Origin: Bifidobacterium sp. | GTDB lineage: Bacteria > Actinomycetota > Actinomycetes > Actinomycetales > Bifidobacteriaceae | Direction: 5' to 3' | NCBI GenBank assembly: GCA_024104275.1 | Contig: JAGGHK010000005.1 | Span: 1-64,000, forward strand | DNA: 64,000 bases | Shown: positions 34,418-43,305 of the stretch, in pieces | Layout of the letters: the number at the start of each line of letters is the position of its first letter | Numbering within the stretch: position 1 is the first letter of the stretch | Notes under the pieces: generated by a model | What the model was told of the DNA's origin: nothing | Databases searched by the model: none | The model's input: only the letters and a program-made list of their open reading frames with translations | Program-made: the position numbers and the translations under genes

Positions 34418-37287
34418 TCACGCATTATCCTGCTTACTGCTATAACGCTTGATGGCGGCGGAGAGGGCCATGCCCAGCAACAGCGTGACCACGGCCACTA
34501 TCGCGACTTGCGTCACGCTGGAACCGGTTTCGGACAGTGCGCCGTTGCCGTTGGCACCGCTGCTGGCACCGTTAGCACCACTATTACCACCACTGCCATT
34601 GCCGTTACCACTACTCGGCGGCACGACCGGCGGCTTGCCCTCGTGGAAGGCGACGAACGCGGACAGACCGTCGGCGCCCTGATCCGGCCCAAGCGTTAGC
34701 GAGAAGGGCTGCGAAAGCCGATAGCCTTCGGGCGCCTTGGTTTCGGTGATCTTCCACTTGCCCCACTTGAGACCGGTGAGCTTGAACTTGCCGACGGCCG
34801 GGTCCTGGTCGAGGCCGGTGCAGGTTTCGGCGGTGTCCCCGGTGCAATCGGCCACATCGAGGCTCTGCCCGCCCGGGCCATCCAAGCGCCATTCGGAGCC
34901 GGGAAGTAATGTATTACCGCTTGGGTCAGTGCGAGACCAGGAAAGCGTCGCGGATTCGTCCACGTTCTTGAGCGTGACCACCACGTCGGCGTCCTGCGGA
35001 ACGCCGAACGTCCCGCTGCCGGCATTGACCGCGACCGGCGTGCCATCGGCCTACGTTACAGCCAAATCGCTCTGCTTATAACCTGCATTGAGTAGCTGGC
35101 GCACGGAATACGTGCCGGAAGCGACGAACTTGGCTTGGTCGGCGGTCATATCGACGCCAGTCCCGCTCGGAGACGGAACCAGCGTTACTTTCGAGCCGTC
35201 ACTAGCAGCAGCGCCGCCGAAGCGATAATCCCGGTCGACCTTCACAGTGACTTTAGGCTGGTGACCCTTCACGGTACGCACGCCGGTAACGCTGAGCCCG
35301 TTGCGCAGCGATTGCTGAGCTTGCGCGAGCGTGAGTGGATGTGCCCGCGAGGTGTCGGTGTTGAGATAGTAGACGATGTCGCCGACCTGCTCGTAATCGG
35401 CCTTGGCATAGTCGCCGGGAGGTGTGGGCGAACCTGAAGTGAGCGCCTCAGAAATCTTGTATTGGCTGTTCGGCGCAGTGCTTCTCGGGCCAATCTGTGC
35501 CGCCTGGATGCCGTTTTCGCCGCTGGTGGTCACGCTCAGATCCTGCGTGCTAGGGGAGACGGCCTGAGCCGTCATCGTGAACTGGTCGCCGGTGTTCTTG
35601 CGGCCGCCGACGATATTAGTCAGCACACTCAGCGTCGGCACGTGCACGTCGGCCTTGTAATCCTCGACCTCGCCGAAGCCACTGGTTATACCAGTCGGTT
35701 GCATGTTAATAATGTTGCTGCTTCCGGGTGCCGTCTGGTTTGTAATACGAAGGCGCATATAGGAGGGGTCCCCGTCGGCCGAAATCTGGCGCTTGGCGTC
35801 GCCGGGCAATTGCCACGTCAGCGTCGCCGAATAGCCGGTGGACGACGTGCCGTCGGCGGTGCAGGCCACTTGGCTGCTGGCCTCGGCTTCCCTTTCGTGG
35901 GCTGCGGTCGCTTGAGCCGCCTCGAAGGTGCCGTCGTGGTTCCAATCGATCCAGCCACGCACATCGCCGGTGCCGTAACATCGGACCTTCTGCGAGAACG
36001 TGCCGTCCGCGCCAGGCTGCACATCGACCGCATGAGTGTCCGTTGGAATATTGACGCCATCCTCGTCGTTGACCACATTGCCCGGGGCGGCCGCGAAGGC
36101 CGAGTCCCCGTTGAGGTCGTCCCAATCGGCGTCTTCATCGAAATGAGGCGAAGCCTCGCCGTCCTCGTGGGCTCCGAGTCGCGGACTCGGGGCCTCGGCT
36201 TGGGCGATCAGATTCGCGTTGCCACCCATGCCGTCCCTGGCCGCGGAAAGGTTGAAGAGCTTGCCGCCGACCATGCTGGCGTCGGGATCATGCGAGTCTT
36301 GGGTATCGTAATTGGTGCTCGGGATGTCGCCGTTGCCGAGCTCGCCGCCCTGCCAGGTGGGCTGGAACATGGAGCCGGCCACGCCGAAGCTTTCAGGAGC
36401 GTCGCCGAAATCGGTGGAAACGATGCTGCCCAGGGCCACGGCGGTCTTGCCGCCGCCCTTGAGCGTCACCGAGGCGCTGGTGGAACCTTGCAGGAACATC
36501 GATGAGGATGGGCCGGTGCCGCCGGAGTTGGCGCACTGGCCACCGTCGGAACGGAAGCGCATCGTGATGCCCTTGAGTTCAGCCACGGAGTTAGTGGCGC
36601 AGCCGGGGGTGCGGTAGCTATCGAGGAGCCTCCAAGCCGGGTTGGTACCTTCTTCGGGGTCGCCTTGATGTATTCGCTTTGGTAATACGTCCAGTTGTTG
36701 GACTCGGCGTCGGCGAAGACCAGGCCCTGCAGCGGGATGTTGAAGAAGTTGCTGCCGCTGGTATTGGTGGAATCATTGAGGTTGCCGCTCGAATCGCTGC
36801 CCGAGTTAATCAGATACGCGGAGCAGCTAAAATCGAACGTCACCTTTTCGCCGTCGCTGGTGGTCGCCAGGCCGATTTTCATCTTGTTGCCATAGCCGGG
36901 GGCTTTGTCAAAGTACATCTGCCCCAAGCCATCGACGCCGTAGTTGCCCGGCCTGTAGACCGTCACGCTTTTGGACGACGAAAGCGCATCGCTGGCGCCT
37001 GCGGTCGGCTCGAGCGAGCATCTGGTCGACATCCACTTGCTGGGGCCGGCCTCAACGGGCTTGGTCCAGGTCATTTTCGATCCGGAGATGACGTCGTGTT
37101 CCGCTCCCCATTCCACCCAGTTGATGGCCGTGCCCATACGCCCGTTGCCGCCCGTCGCGGGGATGGCGTTGGCATGATTCGAGAAGGCCACGAATCCCGT
37201 CAGAAGCATGGCTATCGTACCGATAATTGCGGCAATTTTAGTGAATAATTTATTGTATATTTTGTCAGAAGTTAAGTGTCGAGGCAC
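34418..37287 (-). pseudogene. Decayed LPxTG-type surface protein (CshA/GEVED/SpaA architecture)
   Basis: Three frame segments form one ancestral gene. The N-terminal segment has a signal peptide (A-A-I-I-G-T-I-A-M-L-L-T-G-F-V-A-F, N-H-A-N-A) and CshA-type adhesin sequence. The middle segment has D-F-G-D-A-P and G-E-V-E-D-Y motifs of GEVED domains. The last has a SpaA/Cna-B-like prealbumin domain (W-K-I-T-E-T-K-A-P-E-G-Y), a Gly/Asn/Ser-rich wall spacer, L-S-E-T-G-S and a TM-Lys/Arg tail. A missing base in the G run 36657-36660 shifts the frame, and an in-frame amber codon lies at 35051-35053. GTG 37287 behind GGGAG is the best start. With two independent lesions this is probably a true pseudogene. 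Confidence 0.82.
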
Positions 37288-37622
37288 TTCTTCGTCTCCC
37301 GTCGCTTTTACGAACTTCGTGAGAAGCAAGCTGTTTCAACTATTTCAGCTACTTTTAACCTTGTCACACGACATCTTTCAGCATTACGGAAAATGAATAT
37401 TATGCGTCCGGCGAAGTCATATATACGCTAAATGCGTAACAAACTATTTTTGGGCAATACAATGCGCAATACAATAGACATTCGGAAAATATGACCTAGA
37501 TTACAGCGCAAAACAACACGCCAAGAAATGCGCGAGATGCGATAGGCCATCAAAATAGCACAGATGCTTAAAACAATTCAATAGGCAACACGCGCCCGAT
37601 ATACCAACGAAGAAGCCCGCAG
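37288..37622. other. Intergenic region between araC-type gene and the surface pseudogene
   Basis: About 335 AT-rich bases, presumably the old promoter region of the surface protein. I see no gene or convincing repeat. Confidence 0.35.
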
Positions 37623-38615
37623 CTACTCTTCTTCGCCGTCGTCTTCCATTTCCTCATGGATCTTCAAGGCGCGGCGCAACGACGAGACGGAACCGAACCC
37701 GCAGCGGTCGCCGATCTCCACCAGCGTGAGCGACGGCTGGCTCTTGCGCAGCTCCAGTGCCGCTTCGGTGCGGGCACGGCGGACGAGTGCGGTGAAATTG
37801 GTATCAGCCTCCTGCAGCGCGAGCTGGACGGTACGCACGGAGACGTTCTCGTGCTCGGCCGTCTTGGCGACGCTCAACGCGGAATCGGTGTAGTTCTCGG
37901 CAATATACTTGCGCACCCGCTCAATCAGCGGCATCACGCTCATACCCTGGCCGAAGCACGCGATCAAGAGCGAGCGCGCGACGTCGTTGGCCACGGTTTC
38001 CAGCGTATCCACCATTTGAGAATGCTGGTTGTTCAAATTGCAGGCACTCACCACGAAAGCGAGGAGCGGCTGCAACGAGACCACGTCAAGTTTGGAATTC
38101 TGCCCCATCATCGAATAGGTCTTGTAATCGGGCAGAATCGTGGCGAACAGGCGCGAGGAAAGGCTCACACCGATCAGTTCGTTAGCCGGTGCGCTGGTTT
38201 TGAAAACGACATCGCCGGTTTCCGGCGGAATGAGGAAGACGCCGGGGCGACGCTTCAAAATCTGGTTGTCGGCCGTGCTGATTTCGACGTGGCCGTGAAT
38301 CAGGAAGGTCATCGTGGCCATTTTTGCCGTGGCCCCGTCGCGCTTCCAATCCATCACCGTAGCCGGCAACGTCATGTGCGAGAAACTGACCTCGGGGAAA
38401 ATCGCGGATCTGGCCACGACCTTTCCCACACCATTCGCTATATGGATATGGGCGTTGCCCACAGATTCAGCTTCGCTGCCATCACCGCCATTCGCTTTCG
38501 AGGGGGAGTAGCCGGTGGCATTCACATTATTGGTACGCAACGAACCATTGCCCTGCTTTTCGAAACGGACATTGCTGAGCTTTCCGTTCCTTAGCAAATC
38601 GTTGCGGTCAAACAT
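37623..38615 (-). CDS. AraC-family transcriptional regulator
   Basis: A 330-residue regulator with a C-terminal AraC double helix-turn-helix at about 225-320 (I-A-E-N-Y-T-D-S-A-L-S-V, V-R-T-V-Q-L-A-L-Q, then I-G-D-R-C-G-F-G-S-V-S-S-L-R-R-A). The N-terminal ~200 residues resemble an AraC ligand-binding/cupin-like domain, preceded by a low-complexity Asn/Gly stretch. It ends in an acidic tail. The surface-protein pseudogene lies downstream on the same strand, so it may once have regulated that gene; this is inference. The inducer is unknown. Confidence 0.85.
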   Translation of the reverse strand: MFDRNDLLRNGKLSNVRFEKQGNGSLRTNNVNATGYSPSKANGGDGSEAESVGNAHIHIANGVGKVVARSAIFPEVSFSHMTLPATVMDWKRDGATAKMATMTFLIHGHVEISTADNQILKRRPGVFLIPPETGDVVFKTSAPANELIGVSLSSRLFATILPDYKTYSMMGQNSKLDVVSLQPLLAFVVSACNLNNQHSQMVDTLETVANDVARSLLIACFGQGMSVMPLIERVRKYIAENYTDSALSVAKTAEHENVSVRTVQLALQEADTNFTALVRRARTEAALELRKSQPSLTLVEIGDRCGFGSVSSLRRALKIHEEMEDDGEEE

Positions 38616-38743
38616 ATTTGAATCTTACCGTCCCTTACCCAATCATCAAGCTACACCCGTTATGACAAGCATAGTAACCATTCAAGCCAACATAAACATT
38701 GCCACAGATAATTATCGTAATGCAAAAATATCGATTTTCAAGC

Positions 38744-39238
38744 CTAAGATTTCATTATTGGATTCGCGCTGCGACCCCTCACACTCACGGCTGCCTCGGT
38801 GTCGTCACCCGCGTCCGCATTTGCGTTTGCCTTGATGTCTTTGAGTTCCTCGGAAATCTCCTTCAACAGATCGACGGTCTGTTGGTCGGTGCTGATCTCC
38901 TTCTTCTCGTCCTCATCGTCCTTCTTTTTGAAGATCGACTCCGACATGTCGCGGAACTTGTTGATCGGCACGAGGATGCAGAAGTAGACGGCGACCGCGA
39001 TCATCAGGAAGTTCAGGAGCGCGCCGAGAATCGCGCCGAAGGAAATGGTGGAGTGGTTGAAGGTAAAAGTGAGCAGGTTGTTCATATTAGGCTTGCCGAA
39101 GATCATGGCGATCAGCGGGTTGATAAGGCTGTTGACAATGGAATTGACCACGGAGGTCACCGCGGCGCCCATAACCACGCCGACGGCCATATCGATCATG
39201 TTGCCGCGCGAAATGAATTTCTTGAACCCTTTGAACAT
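38744..39238 (-). CDS. mscL: Large-conductance mechanosensitive channel
   Basis: A 164-residue MscL, the emergency osmotic release valve of the cytoplasmic membrane. The conserved start (M-F-K-G-F-K-K-F-I-S-R-G-N-M-I-D-M-A-V-G) is followed by TM1 with V-V-M-G-A-A, a periplasmic loop and TM2 near 70-95. A C-terminal charged extension of ~35 residues is longer than usual. The ATG at 39238 has GAGGAGA upstream; the frame is open for 46 more codons without a plausible start. Confidence 0.95.
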   Translation of the reverse strand: MFKGFKKFISRGNMIDMAVGVVMGAAVTSVVNSIVNSLINPLIAMIFGKPNMNNLLTFTFNHSTISFGAILGALLNFLMIAVAVYFCILVPINKFRDMSESIFKKKDDEDEKKEISTDQQTVDLLKEISEELKDIKANANADAGDDTEAAVSVRGRSANPIMKS

Positions 39239-39507
39239 GGCGCTCTCCTCTTCTCGTATTACTTCTATCTTACCGGTTTCCGACCGTAGCACCATACGCA
39301 AAGCGGCCTGTTTCGTCCAATTCAACCATATTTGAAAAATTCTAACGGAAATCGCAGAGAATTCCATTACCATCACGCATCATTATTTATGTTTCCATCC
39401 CGTTAACAGCATGAAAAAATATCCGATTTTTTTGAACTTGCCCTTTCACCAAACCCGCCAGATTCTTACAATAAAAACCGCAATATCAACTCAACAATGG
39501 AGTATCA

Positions 39508-40854
39508 ATGCTGACCAATGACTATGTCAAGCGCGTCTATGCGCAGGTTGAAAAGCGCGACGGTGACCAGCCGGAATTCCTGCAGGCCGTCCGCGAGGTC
39601 TTCGAGACGTTGGAACCGGTTGTCGAAAAGCATCCGGAATACGAGAAGAACGGCATCCTCGAGCGCTTGGTCGAGCCTGAGCGCGCCATCAAGTTCCGCG
39701 TCGCCTGGGTCGACGACGAGGGCAAGGTGCAGGTCAACCGCGGCTACCGCATTCAGTTCAACTCCGCCATCGGGCCTTACAAGGGCGGCCTTCGCCTGCA
39801 CCCGACCGTCACCGAATCCGTCATCAAGTTCCTCGGTTTCGAGCAGGTGCTGAAGAACTCGCTGACCGGCCTGCCCATGGGCGGCGCCAAGGGCGGCTCC
39901 GACTTTGACCCGCGCGGGCGTTCGGACGGCGAGGTCATGCGCTTCTGCCAGGCCTTCATGACCGAGCTGCAGCGTCACATCGGCCAGTTCACCGACGTTC
40001 CCGCCGGCGACATCAACGTGGGCGCGCGCGAGATCGGCTACATGTTCGGCCAGTACAAGCGCATCCGCAACGAGTATTCCGGCGTTCTGACGGGCAAGGG
40101 CCTTGAGTTCGGGGGATCCCTGGCCCGCACCGAAGCCACCGGTTACGGCCTCTGCTACTACACCGCCGCTGCGCTGCGCACACTTCGCAACGATTCCTTC
40201 GAAGGCAAGACCGTCGTCATTTCCGGCTCCGGCAACGTCGCCATCTTCGCCATCGAGAAGGCGCAGGAAATGGGCGCGAAGGTCGTCACCTGCTCTGATT
40301 CCAACGGCTACGTCTACGATCCGGAAGGCATCAAGCTCGACGTGGTCAAGGACATCAAGCTCGGCCATCGCGGCCGCATCAAGGAATACGCCGACCGCCT
40401 GGCCGGCGCCGAATACCATGAGGGCAGCAAGGGCGTCTGGACCGTTCCGTGCGACATCGCCCTGCCTTGCGCCACCCAGAACGAGGTCGACGGCGAATCC
40501 GCGGCCGCGCTGGTAAAGAACGGTTGCAAGGTCGTCTGCGAAGGCGCGAACATGCCGTCCACGCCTGAAGCGATTTCGACCTACCAGAAGGCCGGCCTGC
40601 TCTACGGACCTGCCAAGGCCTCCAACGCCGGCGGCGTCGCCGTTTCCGGCCTTGAGATGAGCCAGAACTCGTACCGTTTGAGCTGGACCTTCGAGGAGGT
40701 CGACAGCAAGCTCAAGGACATCATGGAGAACATCGTCGCCAACAGCCTCGCCGCCGCCAAGGAATACGGCCACGAGGGCGACCTGATGCTCGGCGCCAAC
40801 GCCGCCGGCTTCGTCAAGGTCGCCAACGCCATGGTCGCCCAGGGCGTTTGCTGA
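39508..40854 (+). CDS. gdhA: NADP-type glutamate dehydrogenase
   Basis: This 448-residue hexameric-type glutamate dehydrogenase aminates 2-oxoglutarate to glutamate, a main route of ammonium assimilation. Substrate motifs are intact: G-P-Y-K-G-G-L-R near 90-97, catalytic Lys in P-M-G-G-A-K-G-G near 125-132, D-I-N-V-G near 170 and the Rossmann S-G-S-G-N-V-A near 240-246. Size and layout match the bacterial NADP-specific class. It is monocistronic, GC-rich and followed by a strong terminator; the start has GGAG eight bases upstream. Confidence 0.97.
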   Translation: MLTNDYVKRVYAQVEKRDGDQPEFLQAVREVFETLEPVVEKHPEYEKNGILERLVEPERAIKFRVAWVDDEGKVQVNRGYRIQFNSAIGPYKGGLRLHPTVTESVIKFLGFEQVLKNSLTGLPMGGAKGGSDFDPRGRSDGEVMRFCQAFMTELQRHIGQFTDVPAGDINVGAREIGYMFGQYKRIRNEYSGVLTGKGLEFGGSLARTEATGYGLCYYTAAALRTLRNDSFEGKTVVISGSGNVAIFAIEKAQEMGAKVVTCSDSNGYVYDPEGIKLDVVKDIKLGHRGRIKEYADRLAGAEYHEGSKGVWTVPCDIALPCATQNEVDGESAAALVKNGCKVVCEGANMPSTPEAISTYQKAGLLYGPAKASNAGGVAVSGLEMSQNSYRLSWTFEEVDSKLKDIMENIVANSLAAAKEYGHEGDLMLGANAAGFVKVANAMVAQGVC

Positions 40855-40881
40855 GCTTCTTCACCCGGTTTTAAGTACACA

Positions 40882-40917
40882 AAACCCGCCGCTGATCTCA
40901 TGAAAGTCGGCGGGTTT
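40882..40917 (+). terminator. gdhA terminator
   Basis: AAACCCGCCG (40882-40891) pairs perfectly with CGGCGGGTTT (40908-40917), followed by CGTGTTG. It ends gdhA and faces the convergent truncated fic. Confidence 0.85.
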
Positions 40918-40979
40918 CGTGTTGCTACCGTCGAAAAAGTGCACTTAATCCATCCTAAAGTGCACATTTTTGACGTATG

Positions 40980-41390
40980 TCAAGCGCGAGCGGCGCCCCG
41001 CATTTCGGTGATCATCATGATGACCTGCTGCTGTTCGTCCTCGAGACTCGCGAGCAACGACGAGGCGAACGGCACCGGGTCGCTGCCCACCTGCCAGGCC
41101 TCGAGGCTTTTGCCGTACGTCCGGCCGACATCGTATTTGATGGCGACCGAACGATAGCCATCCTCCATCAGCATGAGATTGAGCACCTGGCGGCCAGTGC
41201 GGCCATTGCCGTCGGCAAAGGGATGGATATTCTCGAACATCGCGTGGAAACCAGCGGCCTTCAGCGGCACTGCAACCTCGGATTCATCAAGCCTTCTGAA
41301 AAGCAAATCCATATCGTCCCGGATTTCCAAGGGATCAGCCGTCTTCACCGCCGCTCGGGTAATCCTCGCATTGAAATCTACAGGCCACAA
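40980..41390 (-). pseudogene. N-terminally truncated Fic-domain gene
   Basis: The 136-residue open frame contains a complete Fic motif, H-P-F-A-D-G-N-G-R-T-G-R, with the preceding H-A-M-F-E-N-I and following helices. It lacks most of the N-terminal half of Fic proteins and has no ribosome binding site or good start (first possible TTG at 41390). The sequence before it is AT-rich and contains one of two 76-bp direct repeats that flank ATPase E. I infer that a rearrangement removed the 5' part. It could still be a small self-standing Fic protein if an unusual start is used, but this is less likely. Confidence 0.65.
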
Positions 41391-41436
41391 TCAACAAAAC
41401 GCAAGCTTCAGAAAATCACGAAATCATTCGCCGTTT

Positions 41437-41512
41437 CTTTTTGCGTTTTCAACCCAAATTTCCAAACTTTTCTCACAAAACCGCGGAATCTCAACGATTT
41501 TCTTTTTGCAAT
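41437..41512. repeat. 76-bp direct repeat, copy 1 (left of ATPase E)
   Basis: Starts CTTTTTGC...TTTTCAACCC and ends CAACGATTTTCTTTTTGCAAT. It aligns without gaps, and is mostly identical, with 43215-43290 on the other side of ATPase E. It lies upstream of the truncated fic. Confidence 0.75.
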
Positions 41513-41596
41513 CTCAATGAATTGTATTGCAGTGTTTGTCATATACACATTACCAATTATGAGTCATGCTACTCTGGCGTAAGCCAAAAAAATGCA

Positions 41597-41655
41597 AACT
41601 TCTAAAAAATTTTAAGAAGTTATGCTAAGATGTTCTTAAAATATTTAAGAAGTTA
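41597..41655 (+). repeat. Iteron array E: two palindromic units at exact 33-bp spacing
   Basis: TTAAGAAGTTA occurs at 41612 and 41645, 33 bp apart. The inverse arms (AACTTCTAA at 41597, TGTTCTTAA at 41631) keep the same 33-bp offset, so each unit is a palindrome. The array lies about 75 bases before the ATG of ATPase E. The period equals that of array B, but the sequence differs. Confidence 0.75.
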
Positions 41656-41729
41656 CATCAGTCTCAGCCAATGCGGGCTCAATCGAACCGCATACACCGC
41701 ACAAGCCAAACCGAAAAGGAGACGCCCGT

Positions 41730-43121
41730 ATGGCCAGCAACACAATCGCAACGTCAAACGTGTCACCGGACTACCCGTCACTTGTACGCGAGATGCGCGA
41801 GTATCCGTTTCCCACGCCAATCCGCCGCACGCCCGTCATCGAGGGCGACCTGCCCAAGCCTGCTCTGTTCAATCTCGTCCACATTCTCGTCGGCATGCGC
41901 CGCAGCGGCAAAACCTTCCACCTCTTCCAGCTCATCCAAGATCTCCTGAAAAGTGGCACGCCGCGCGATCGGCTCTTCTATTTCAACTTTTCGGACGAAC
42001 GCCTGCAACCGATGCCAAGCGACGCGCTCGATCAAGTGCTCAATGAGTTCTGGCGCCAGGTGCCGCAAGCCCGCAAGGAGGGTACCTATCTCTTCTTCGA
42101 CGAAATCCAAGAATCCGAACACTGGCAAGGCTTCTGCCAGCGCGTCGCCGAGCACGAAAACGTGACGATGGTGGTCACCGGTTCGTCCTCGAAACTTTCC
42201 AGCGAAGAGATCGTCACGAACTTCCGCGGCCGCTCATATTCTCACGAAGTGCTGCCACTTTCGTTCCGCGAATACTGCGATTTCCAAGGCATCAACGCTC
42301 CCGACGCGCGAGACGATTCCTTCTCTCCGCAAACGGCAACCGCTATGGAGTCCGCGTTCGACCGCTACCTCATCGACGGCGGTTTCCCGGGTATCCAAAG
42401 CCTGCCCGCCGAGGCGAAAACCGACATGCTGCAAAGCTACATGCGTGATGTCGTGGCCCGCGACGTCACCGAACGTATGGGCAGCGGCGACATCGCCACC
42501 GCCAATCAGATTGCTCTTTTCGCCCTGCGTAACACAGGCTGCGAGCTTTCGATCAACAAACTTTCGACGCAGCTCAACCAGCTCGGTTACCAGATGTATT
42601 GGAGCAAGGCGCGCACCATCCTCGACCTGCTCGAGCAGGCCTACCTCTGCTTCCGCCTCGATGAATACACCACTTCGCTCAAACCCGACACCACCACACC
42701 GAAGCTTTACGCGGTGGATCCAGGGCTGGCTTACGCCGTTTCGCGCGCCAACCAGCAGGACGTCGGCAAACGACTCGAGACCGCGGTTTACCTTGAGGCG
42801 CGTAGACGGCAGCACGGCAGGCGCACCGACTCCATCACCTCACTGACGCTGCCCGATGCTCGGCGAGAAAAAATCGATTTCCTGTTGGGTGACGCCCTCG
42901 GCACGGAACCCTACCAGGCTATACAGGTCACCGCCACGATGGACAACGGAAAAACGAGCGACCGAGAGACCAGAAGCCTTGTCGCCGCGATGAAACGCAT
43001 GCCCAGCCTCAAAGGAACCATCGTCACTCTGCGCGAAAGCGGACAGCTGGAGACCGGAGCTGATCTTAATGGCCGCAGAATCGAAGTGATTCCCGCCTGG
43101 CAGTGGGCGCTGCAAGGCTGA
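41730..43121 (+). CDS. AAA+ ATPase with DUF4143-like domain (paralogue E, degenerate nuclease core)
   Basis: A 463-residue COG1373-type ATPase with Walker A GMRRSGKT at 55-62, Walker B Y-L-F-F-D-E-I-Q near 119-126 and V-T-G-S-S-S near 146. A wHTH-like region lies around 265-320. In the C-terminal nuclease-like part, K-I-D-F-L-L is present, but the usual E-V-K is replaced by I-Q-V-T, so nuclease activity is probably lost. AAAGGAGA ten bases upstream fixes the start. The gene lies between two 76-bp direct repeats and next to a truncated fic. Function unknown; DNA binding to its own 33-bp array is inferred. Confidence 0.83.
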   Translation: MASNTIATSNVSPDYPSLVREMREYPFPTPIRRTPVIEGDLPKPALFNLVHILVGMRRSGKTFHLFQLIQDLLKSGTPRDRLFYFNFSDERLQPMPSDALDQVLNEFWRQVPQARKEGTYLFFDEIQESEHWQGFCQRVAEHENVTMVVTGSSSKLSSEEIVTNFRGRSYSHEVLPLSFREYCDFQGINAPDARDDSFSPQTATAMESAFDRYLIDGGFPGIQSLPAEAKTDMLQSYMRDVVARDVTERMGSGDIATANQIALFALRNTGCELSINKLSTQLNQLGYQMYWSKARTILDLLEQAYLCFRLDEYTTSLKPDTTTPKLYAVDPGLAYAVSRANQQDVGKRLETAVYLEARRRQHGRRTDSITSLTLPDARREKIDFLLGDALGTEPYQAIQVTATMDNGKTSDRETRSLVAAMKRMPSLKGTIVTLRESGQLETGADLNGRRIEVIPAWQWALQG

Positions 43122-43214
43122 GCGTACGGACTTCACCACAGATAAACACAATAATGACCAGATGGCTCGCTCTTGATCGCATCGTCGACTATCGCTGGAA
43201 TCCTTGCTGAAATC

Positions 43215-43290
43215 CTTTTTGCATTTTCAACCCGATTTCACAAAATTTTTCGGCAAAACCCCAGAATTCCAACGATTTTCTTTTTGCAAT
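43215..43290. repeat. 76-bp direct repeat, copy 2 (right of ATPase E)
   Basis: Matches 41437-41512 in the same orientation, same length, without gaps. It sits in the convergent space between ATPase E and the VanZ-RDD gene, where no promoter is needed. A former insertion or tandem duplication is more likely than a regulatory role. Confidence 0.75.
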
Positions 43291-43305
43291 GTAATTCATA
43301 TTTTA

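Noticed and set aside
9639..43121. Insertion sequences or prophage genes as carriers of the accessory ATPases
   Set aside because: I found no transposase, integrase or phage structural gene in the window; the evidence for mobility is limited to flanking repeats and composition.
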